DNA from: Gemmatimonadota bacterium
GTDB lineage: Bacteria; Gemmatimonadota; Gemmatimonadetes; Gemmatimonadales; Gemmatimonadaceae
Direction: 5' to 3'
Length of the DNA: 64,000 nucleotides
Assembly: GCA_016194585.1 (NCBI GenBank)
Contig: JACQBG010000040.1
Span: forward strand, 1 to 64,000
A program made the translations under genes and the position numbers. Positions within the stretch are counted from its first letter, which is position 1. Each line of letters begins with the position of its first letter. The notes beneath the pieces were generated by a model. The model saw only the letters and a program-made list of their open reading frames with translations, was not told where the DNA came from and did no database searches. This document shows, piece by piece, positions 43,739-51,261 of this stretch.

Positions 43739-45768
43739 TGCCGCGCAGTGATCGTGGCGACCCCACGAGCGCTCCTGCCGGACCATGGTGGTGGGAGCGC
43801 TTCCCCGATGTCTATGCAAATGAGAAGGCGCGATGCGAGACGGAGCCGAATCGTTTTCGCCTCCGCTTGGAAGAGTGGCCTGCGGCCGCCGATGGCAGCA
43901 CTACGCCAGCCGATCGGCGGCTGGTCGCACGCGGTCGCGTGTTTGCCAACATCGCACCCAGCGACGCGCCTCCCGACCTGCGCCCGCTGACCGTCGATGT
44001 CGCCTATCCGCCGGCGTTTCCCTTCGCGCGGCCCGATGTGCGCCCCGTCTATCCGCGCATCCGCCGCGCGCGGCACCAAGGACCGTTTGATGGCTATCTC
44101 TGCCTCTGGCCTGAGGCGGAGGCTCCTTGGTGGCCGGGCGACGGTATCGATCGTGTGCTCGACGGCGTGCGGGCGTGGTGGCGTGGCCACCTGACCGGGC
44201 ACTTTCACGAACTGCCCGTCTCGGAACTTGCGTCGTACGTGCCAATTGCACACGCGCTGCGGTCCGTACTGATTCCCGCGTTTGCCATGCCTGATCGACC
44301 GCATGCACCTGACTTCGGCGACCTCGAGATCGCGACGGCGAGCACGGCGGGCGACGTGGGCATCGTGACGTCGGTGCTCACCGGGCCGCCGTGGACCGAT
44401 GACAGGGCGCGCGCCGAGCAGGCTCGTCTGTGGCGCGCCGTCCGTCGTCAGGCCGCGCGCGACGCCGCGAAGGGCCTCTGGTTTTGGCTTGAGACGGAGC
44501 CGCCACCCATCCATGATCTGCCTGCGCTCGAGTCATTCTTGACGGATGCGACCGGCCTGAAGCCCGACGCATTTCGCGTGGCCATGCGCAGTCGGTTGAA
44601 CAACGTTTCGCGTCGTATCAAGTGGATGCCCGTCGGGTTGAGCTACCCTCGCCGTGCGGCGGAGACGCCGTCTACGGCGGTCGGTCATGCAGGTGCCGAA
44701 CCGGAAACGCGACCCCCAGAACGCGAGTGGTTGCTGCTGTCGGTCGAGTGGCCCGGTATCGCAACATCGACGGAGCGGCGACCGACACTCGGCCCGAAAG
44801 CGAAGGGCGGGTTCTGGGCCGGTGCATCGATTCGCGGCCTGCCCGCGCACGCGATGCGCCCCGACGACCTCTTCCGTCGCTCCGGCGCGCTCTACCCCAC
44901 GGCGCGCCTCACCGATGCATGTGTCCTGATCGTCGGCCTCGGCGCGCTCGGGTCGACGATCGCGAGCAGCCTCGCCCGCGCTGGCGTCCGGCATTTTGCC
45001 GTGTCAGAGGGCGACCGTATTGCGCCGGGGAACATCGTCCGACACGAAGCGCGATTGCCCGATGTGGGTCGCTGGAAGGTCGAGGTCATCGACGAGTTGA
45101 TCGCCACGACCAATCCGTGGGCCGACGTGCAGCAGTTACCCGCGACGCGGGATCGGGACTTCATGACGCGGCTTGACGCACTCCCAGTTCAGCCGACGCT
45201 GATCGTGTCGGTGGTCGCGGTCGATGCGGTCGACGCACAGTTGGATGCGCTCGTGCGCGATGTGTTCCCCGGGGTGCCCGTGATACACGCATGGGTGATG
45301 GCCGACGCGCAGGTGCTGCGCGTGTTCGTCTTTCGTGCTGGGCAGACGGCATGCGCGATGTGCCTGCTGGAGTACGACCATGACGCCCGCGAAGGCCGCG
45401 ACGCTTCCGAATACCCGCTCGGACCCGACACGACGACTGCGCCGTTCTTCGAAGGGGGCTGTAGCAGCGTCACGCGCGAGGGTGCCGGCAACGCCGTGGC
45501 GCTCGCGGCACACATTGCGACGGAATTCACGCTGGACGTGCTCTTGGAACGGCTCGATGCAAAGGAGACGCACTGGCTCTTCGCGGGGAATCGAATTCAC
45601 GATGTGGCGCCCGGGTATCTCCCCGGACCGCTCACGGGCCGACGCCAGCATTTTGGACCGCATCCACGCTGCGCCGCATGCACGACGGCCGCTGCAACAG
45701 ATGGAGCGCCGGTCGAGCGCGCCGAATCCCATGCGGCGATGATGGCCCGCGCGGGCGCGACGCCGTGA
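43738..45768 (+). CDS. E2-E1 fusion: ubiquitin-conjugating-like plus ThiF/E1-like activating enzyme
   Basis: 676 aa. Residues ~15-165 resemble an E2 (UBC) fold, with YPPAFPFARPDVRP and a candidate catalytic Cys at 122 in GYLCLW. Residues ~395-560 are an E1/ThiF nucleotide-binding domain: VGLGALGS (from 400), then NIVRHEA and later CAMC and EGGCSS cysteines that could bind zinc or form the thioester. A CAAC pair sits near the C terminus. The order E2 then E1 is as in CBASS Cap2. It overlaps both neighbours (TGATG and GTGA). Confidence 0.85.
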   Translation: MPRSDRGDPTSAPAGPWWWERFPDVYANEKARCETEPNRFRLRLEEWPAAADGSTTPADRRLVARGRVFANIAPSDAPPDLRPLTVDVAYPPAFPFARPDVRPVYPRIRRARHQGPFDGYLCLWPEAEAPWWPGDGIDRVLDGVRAWWRGHLTGHFHELPVSELASYVPIAHALRSVLIPAFAMPDRPHAPDFGDLEIATASTAGDVGIVTSVLTGPPWTDDRARAEQARLWRAVRRQAARDAAKGLWFWLETEPPPIHDLPALESFLTDATGLKPDAFRVAMRSRLNNVSRRIKWMPVGLSYPRRAAETPSTAVGHAGAEPETRPPEREWLLLSVEWPGIATSTERRPTLGPKAKGGFWAGASIRGLPAHAMRPDDLFRRSGALYPTARLTDACVLIVGLGALGSTIASSLARAGVRHFAVSEGDRIAPGNIVRHEARLPDVGRWKVEVIDELIATTNPWADVQQLPATRDRDFMTRLDALPVQPTLIVSVVAVDAVDAQLDALVRDVFPGVPVIHAWVMADAQVLRVFVFRAGQTACAMCLLEYDHDAREGRDASEYPLGPDTTTAPFFEGGCSSVTREGAGNAVALAAHIATEFTLDVLLERLDAKETHWLFAGNRIHDVAPGYLPGPLTGRRQHFGPHPRCAACTTAAATDGAPVERAESHAAMMARAGATP

Positions 45769-46349
45769 AACGCTGGGTCGAGGCGCTGCGAGCGCGGCGT
45801 CGCGTGCGCGTCACCGATGCGCCACCGTACTTCAGCGAAGTCTGCATTCTGTGCGAAGTGGAGCGAGCGATCGCCCGCGAGGCGGAGGCGCGCGTCGGAC
45901 TCGAGACCGGCGGGGTGCTCATCGGGTTTACCGATCAGAGTCGGAACGCCGTCGTAGTCGTTGGTGCGAGCGGTCCAGGACCGCGCGCGCGGCATAGACG
46001 CGACGCGTTCAATCGAGATCGCGCGTTCTGTCAGGCGTATCTCGACGCCGCCGCGCAGCGGTCGGGCGGGCGGATCGACTTCGTCGGCGAGTGGCACAAG
46101 CATCGTGAGCCCGATCCGTACCCGAGTCCGACGGACCAGGCGACGTATCGCGCGCTCGCCGCGGATCCGCGAGCTGGACTGGCGCAAGTCGTCGTGTTGA
46201 TTGCCGGAACGACACCTCAGTCGAGACCGACGGCCGAAGACCGCTATGCGCGGACGAGACCTTTCGTATTTGTTCGGACAGGCTTCGCGCCCCGTGCGCT
46301 GCGCATCCTGCCGAACGCCGCGTACGCCGATCTGACGACCGGTCGGTAG
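45765..46349 (+). CDS. JAB/JAMM-family isopeptidase-like metalloprotease
   Basis: 194 aa starting with GTG inside the E2-E1 stop. The JAMM motif is canonical: E47 (LETGGVLIGF), H111-K-H113, seven residues, S121, two residues, D124 (WHKHREPDPYPSPTD). In eukaryotic and CBASS systems such enzymes remove conjugated modifiers. With the E2-E1 protein it forms a conjugation/deconjugation pair. No separate ubiquitin-like protein is evident, so a target's own C terminus may be activated, as in CBASS. Confidence 0.9.
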   Translation: MKRWVEALRARRRVRVTDAPPYFSEVCILCEVERAIAREAEARVGLETGGVLIGFTDQSRNAVVVVGASGPGPRARHRRDAFNRDRAFCQAYLDAAAQRSGGRIDFVGEWHKHREPDPYPSPTDQATYRALAADPRAGLAQVVVLIAGTTPQSRPTAEDRYARTRPFVFVRTGFAPRALRILPNAAYADLTTGR

Positions 46350-46379
46350 ACGAGGCGACGGGTTTGCACGGATCACAGG

Positions 46380-46750
46380 TCACGGGGTGTCTCGACTCCC
46401 TTCGAACTGGAAGAAGGCGTCTACCTCTGCTAAGAGCCGTTCGACGCGAGCTTTTCCCGTCATCACTCGGAACCAGCCGAGCCGCACGGCGTCTTTCCTC
46501 GCGAGACGCGGGAACACCACCGCCAGCATCGCGCTGAGAAATAGTTGAGCCCGGACATCGACGTTCTCCAGGCTCGGCAGGGCAAGTCGTCGTGCGCGCT
46601 CATGAACAGGCAGGCGTCATCCCATTTCCGGTTCGCGTAGGCCTCAATTGCCCGAACGAACTCCACGCGGCGCCCAAGCGCATCGAGCGCCCCGAGCCTG
46701 TCGGTAGCGAACAGCTCTGCCTCGACGAACATGGCATCGGTGACGCGCAT
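46380..46750 (-). pseudogene. Unknown ~123-aa gene with one frameshift
   Basis: The first frame reads RVTDAMFVEAELFATDRLGA and RKWDDACLFMSAHDD. Near 46585 the protein continues in another frame as LPSLENVDVRAQLFLSAMLA to the stop at 46380. A one-base deletion explains it. No family recognised. It converges on the JAB operon. Confidence 0.5.
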
Positions 46751-46965
46751 ACGAAGGCGGCCTCCGTGTCAGCAGCGGGACTCGTGACGATCGGTGCGTC
46801 TCACCGGCCAATCGATGGACGCGGCATCGCGTGGCGACGTGCGGTTCCGGCGCCGACACACGGAACGGAGGCGCAGCGTAGTGAGACGAGCGACCACAGT
46901 CGTGATACCGTAATGACTTGTCGTGATTCCTGCAGGAGATCGTCGAGAAATGCCTCGCGGCGCAC

Positions 46966-46994
46966 TTGAGTTCCTCGTGAGAGGGACCTATACT
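46966..46994 (+). promoter_or_regulatory. Sigma-70 promoter (TTGAGT-N17-TATACT)
   Basis: TTGAGT (46966-46971) and TATACT (46989-46994) separated by exactly 17 bases; predicted start near 47001. No ORF begins at a suitable place, but a strong terminator follows about 60-85 bases later. Confidence 0.7.
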
Positions 46995-47000
46995 CTTGGC

Positions 47001-47087
47001 ACAGAGTTCGAACGCTCTAGGTTCCTTCGGGAGCATGGCGCCGAACCCAGTAGTAGCCGGCAGCGCTTCGCGCTGCCGGTTTTTCTT
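47001..47087 (+). ncRNA. Candidate small RNA of about 87 nt
   Basis: Bounded by the promoter above and the terminator at 47057-47087. A short hairpin near the 5' end (AGAG...CTCT) precedes a single-stranded middle. No good start codon with ribosome site exists inside. It is placed between the ubiquitin-like operon and the DUF3800 gene. Existence as a transcript is inferred only from signals. Confidence 0.5.
47057..47087 (+). terminator. Intrinsic terminator
   Basis: Perfect 9-bp stem CCGGCAGCG / CGCTGCCGG with loop CTTCG, followed by TTTTTCTT. A textbook rho-independent terminator on the + strand. Confidence 0.85.
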
Positions 47088-47724
47088 TGCGCCAACCGTG
47101 GTTTCGTTCCTGTCCTGCGCGGCGGAGCGGTCACGTCGAAGCACCGGCGTCGGTACTGGAGGAACGTCGCACGTTGGAAGACCCGGACCGTTCGAGCAAG
47201 CGAGGCAGACCGAATCCAGACAGGTCGCTTGCGACGTGCCACACGTTGAACCGGTGACGTCGGCAGTGCCGTGCATGTCCTGTTACCGCGGTACGCGCTG
47301 CGATCGAGTCGCACTCGGTGTGCAACGACGGGGTCGTCAGCGGCTCGCGCCTGCTGTCCGTTGGTTGCGCGGCAGGTCGGTTGACGAGGCACCGGGCCTG
47401 CACGCCCCGCGACAGCGCGGCTTCTGATGCCGGAGTACGGCCACAGCACGCTGGTCTTGGGCACCGATCTCCGGTAGCCGATTGATCTGCGTGTGCCAAG
47501 GCAGCACTCTGCTCCACGTCATGCATGAAGCGCGCGGGCGCTCACGAAGCGCGGGAGGTCAACCTCGAGGCGCAGAACCTCCCGTGGCCGCTGAGGTGAC
47601 GGATCGGGTGTGGAGGGTCGAGGACGTGCCGGCGATACCGTGACATTGGGATGAAACGTTCGGTATTGCGAATCGTATCAGGAGCAGGTAGCATTATGCC
47701 AACCTGCATCACCCTGTATTAAGA
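47088..47724. other. Stretch with no recognised gene
   Basis: 637 bases between the terminator and the palindromic element. Open frames overlap on both strands without recognisable domains. Near its end, an AGGAG site precedes an 8-codon ORF (ATG at 47696, stop TAA) directly before the structured element; it could be a leader peptide or chance. Confidence 0.4.
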
Positions 47725-47777
47725 GCGGCCGACGAAAGAGCCCCTGGGCTCTGCCAGTGTACTGGCTAGTCGGCCGC
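47725..47777. repeat. Three-way-junction palindromic element
   Basis: Outer 9-bp stem GCGGCCGAC (47725-47733) / GTCGGCCGC (47769-47777). Inside are two adjoining hairpins: AGAGCC-CCTG-GGCTCT (47737-47752) and GCCAG-TGTA-CTGGC (47753-47766). A further palindrome CCCTTTTAAGGG follows at 47780-47791. It lies 16 bp beyond the stop of the leftward DUF3800 gene; could be a branched terminator, structured RNA, or single-strand recombination site. Confidence 0.7.
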
Positions 47778-47793
47778 ACCCTTTTAAGGGACC

Positions 47794-48450
47794 TCAGTAG
47801 TGATGGGTCGTCCCGCTCTTGAAGATGTCGAACTCGGTGTGAACTTTCGACGAAATCAAGACATGCGAACGCGGGTCACCTTTCTCCCACTTTCGCTGGA
47901 TCGCCCACGCGCAATAGTCGACGGCCTGTAGACACGGCTCGCTGTTGGCCGTCCACGACGCGACCTGATAGGTCACCGTCGGCGTGACCTGATTGACCAC
48001 GTCCCGCACCGCTTCATAGAACGCCGCGCGTTGTTTCTTCACGCCGACGGACGCCCCAACGACGAGCAATTCGTCGTGCGGGCGCACCACTTTGGGGGCG
48101 ATGTGCTTGAAGTGGTAAAACCACGCGTATTGGTAGAACCGCTCCTGGGACGACCGGAGATGCGGCTGCGCCTTGGATTTCTCAACAATCGTTGCGTCGA
48201 CCCGAAAGGTATGGCCGGAAAGCAGCGCGAAAACCCGGTCGCGGATGGCCTGCTGGTCTGTGGTCGCGTGAAACTCACGATCCAGCGCCTCGCCACTCCA
48301 CGCAAGCTCTCGGCGCAAGTCCAAGAGCGCCGATCCGACCGAACAGTCGGGCACCGTGAGTGTGGTAAGGAGGAAGTACTTGGACGCATTGGGCGTCCGG
48401 GCGAAAACAAAGTCGCCGCTCTCATCGGCGAAGACATACACGCGAGCCAT
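47794..48450 (-). CDS. DUF3800 protein (RNase H-like fold, mobile/defence-associated)
   Basis: 218 aa. Begins with the family hallmark YVFADESGDF and has the expected later acidic and hydrophobic blocks (DREFHATTD, LLVVGASVG, LQAVDYCAWAI). DUF3800 proteins are predicted RNase H-like and common in defence islands. An IS3-family element begins 26 bp upstream of its start, so its original promoter has probably been displaced. Confidence 0.88.
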   Translation of the reverse strand: MARVYVFADESGDFVFARTPNASKYFLLTTLTVPDCSVGSALLDLRRELAWSGEALDREFHATTDQQAIRDRVFALLSGHTFRVDATIVEKSKAQPHLRSSQERFYQYAWFYHFKHIAPKVVRPHDELLVVGASVGVKKQRAAFYEAVRDVVNQVTPTVTYQVASWTANSEPCLQAVDYCAWAIQRKWEKGDPRSHVLISSKVHTEFDIFKSGTTHHY

Positions 48451-48505
48451 GCAGCAACTTGCCCGTGCGTATGTCTGAATCGCCCCGGGTTTTCCGGAGA
48501 CTGTT

Positions 48506-49743
<1,238 letters not shown>

Positions 49744-49917
49744 GACTCCAACCTCTCAGGGAATGGAGTCTCCGGCAATCCCGGGGCGATTCAGTCGCCG
49801 AACAAGAAGCGTGGCGCAATCGCCCCTTTCAGGACACCCAATCAGTCAAACTCAGACTGACCCAACGCCGAGCGGTGCGTCGCGCTCGACGAGCCGCGAC
49901 GGGTGCACACCGACTCG

Positions 49918-50442
49918 TCAGATCATCGCATGCTGCACACGCAGGATCGCCGCGCAAGCCAGCACCAATTCGCCAGCGACAAACCATCCGATCGGCCATC
50001 GAGGCCACCCCGCGTACGCACCCGCGGACGTCCGAGCTGTCACGACGATCAGGGTCAGGAGCGCGAACAGGACGAGGCAGAGCGTTGCGGCCGCGAATGC
50101 GAACGCCGAAGGGTTGCGCGCTCCGAGATGGACCACACCCGCAAGCTCAGCGAGCGAGAAAACGACCACCGCTTTGGGAACGGCGTGAAGGCATCGCAGC
50201 TCCCATGGGTTGCTGCCTGCGGGCGCTGGGCGGCCGAGCCGACGGATCGCAGAACGCACCGTCGCATGGGCGAGCGCGCCGCAACGCTCGCAAGCCGTGA
50301 TCAGGCGCTGGGCCGTGCGCGCAGAAAAGTCGATGCATACGAGGGCGACCACGGGCAGCTTTGCGAGTGCCCGGCCCAAAGCATTCGCAAACCGGCCCAC
50401 CGTCTGCGACGTCTTCCTAACTGAATTTCGGTCGTTTTTCAC
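49918..50442 (-). CDS. Membrane protein with C-terminal helices, unknown
   Basis: 174 aa from a GTG with GGAG ten bases upstream. The N-terminal ~90 residues are basic and soluble (VGRFANALGRALAKLPVVAL, RTAQRLITACERCGALAHAT); three hydrophobic helices follow (~97-115, ~122-142, ~150-170). No family recognised. The next 250 bases to 50693 show no gene. Confidence 0.5.
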   Translation of the reverse strand: MKNDRNSVRKTSQTVGRFANALGRALAKLPVVALVCIDFSARTAQRLITACERCGALAHATVRSAIRRLGRPAPAGSNPWELRCLHAVPKAVVVFSLAELAGVVHLGARNPSAFAFAAATLCLVLFALLTLIVVTARTSAGAYAGWPRWPIGWFVAGELVLACAAILRVQHAMI

Positions 50443-50693
50443 GCGGAAACTCCATGTCCGAGGGGGAAAACCGCGCGGCGCGGCGCGTTTCGACACAGAA
50501 AGGAACGTAATGTCGGGCGCCCGCCGGCACTCAAGTCGCCTAGCACGGCTTAAGACGGGGATTTCGCGCAAAGCCTCACCTCGTCTACATCGAAACAAAC
50601 GCCGATCCGCTTCCGGACGAGCGGCGGTGTCCCGCCTCAGGGCTGAGGGGTGTCGGACGACGCCGAGCCGTCGTCGCGCGCGCACCGCGGCGG

Positions 50694-51059
50694 ATGAAAC
50701 ACACTCGCCGCCGTTCGCTCCGACCCGTCCCGCCGACGCCTGTCCTCCCGGCGGTGGACCTGCCTGTCGCGCTCTTCTCGCGCGTTGACCTCGTTCGAAT
50801 TCTCGAGGCGGCGGACCAGCTCGAGGCCGCCGTCGAGGCGCGAAGGGCTTCCAGGGACATCGTAGGTGTCGCCCTGACGTCTATCCGACAGCCCGTTCGC
50901 GTCTACCACGCCACCACAGTTCCCGGTGCCGACCCCGCCTCGTATCCACCGCCACTGCTGTGTGTTCGCGCCGTCCGCGGCCCAGCCCCCGACGCGCGTG
51001 CGTCCGTCGAACCACTCGACGGCGTCGAGGACGGTGGCGAAGGCGACGACGATGTATGA
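50694..51059 (+). CDS. Small protein upstream of the serine recombinase (first of three overlapping genes)
   Basis: 121 aa. A helical core (VDLVRILEAADQLEAAVEAR) is followed by beta strands and an acidic tail (GVEDGGEGDDDV). Not recognised. Its end overlaps the next small ORF, which in turn overlaps the recombinase; that chain of overlaps is the main reason to accept it. Confidence 0.5.
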   Translation: MKHTRRRSLRPVPPTPVLPAVDLPVALFSRVDLVRILEAADQLEAAVEARRASRDIVGVALTSIRQPVRVYHATTVPGADPASYPPPLLCVRAVRGPAPDARASVEPLDGVEDGGEGDDDV

Positions 51060-51261
51060 GCCGGAGGATCTGGCCCGACTGGGCCATGAACTCGTCGCGG
51101 TCGCGTCGCGCGTGCTCAGCGACTGCGGCGACATCACGCCGCTCTCGCCTACGTGGCTGGCTCGGCACATCACGCCGGCCAAACGGCGGCGCCCGCCCGC
51201 TCGTGCATATGGCGGCCACAACGCACCGCAGTCTGAATCCACCCCCGAGGTGCCCGCATGA
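51052..51261 (+). CDS. Small protein overlapping the serine recombinase
   Basis: 69 aa (MYEPEDLARLGHELVAVASR...). Begins 8 bases inside the preceding ORF and ends ATGA-overlapped with the recombinase start. Mostly helical with a disordered basic tail. A possible recombination directionality or control factor, by position only. Confidence 0.5.
   Translation: MYEPEDLARLGHELVAVASRVLSDCGDITPLSPTWLARHITPAKRRRPPARAYGGHNAPQSESTPEVPA

Noticed and set aside
42731-46349. Type II CBASS
   Set aside because: E2-E1 and JAB fit, but no CD-NTase and no typical CBASS effector is encoded; the first gene is an MBL hydrolase.
47725-47777. tRNA-like cloverleaf
   Set aside because: Only two inner arms, no T-loop or anticodon arm sequence and no CCA-type end; the fold is a three-way junction, not a tRNA.
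46900-47800. Retron or reverse-transcriptase-linked RNA
   Set aside because: The structured RNAs might suggest a retron, but no reverse transcriptase gene is present within the window.
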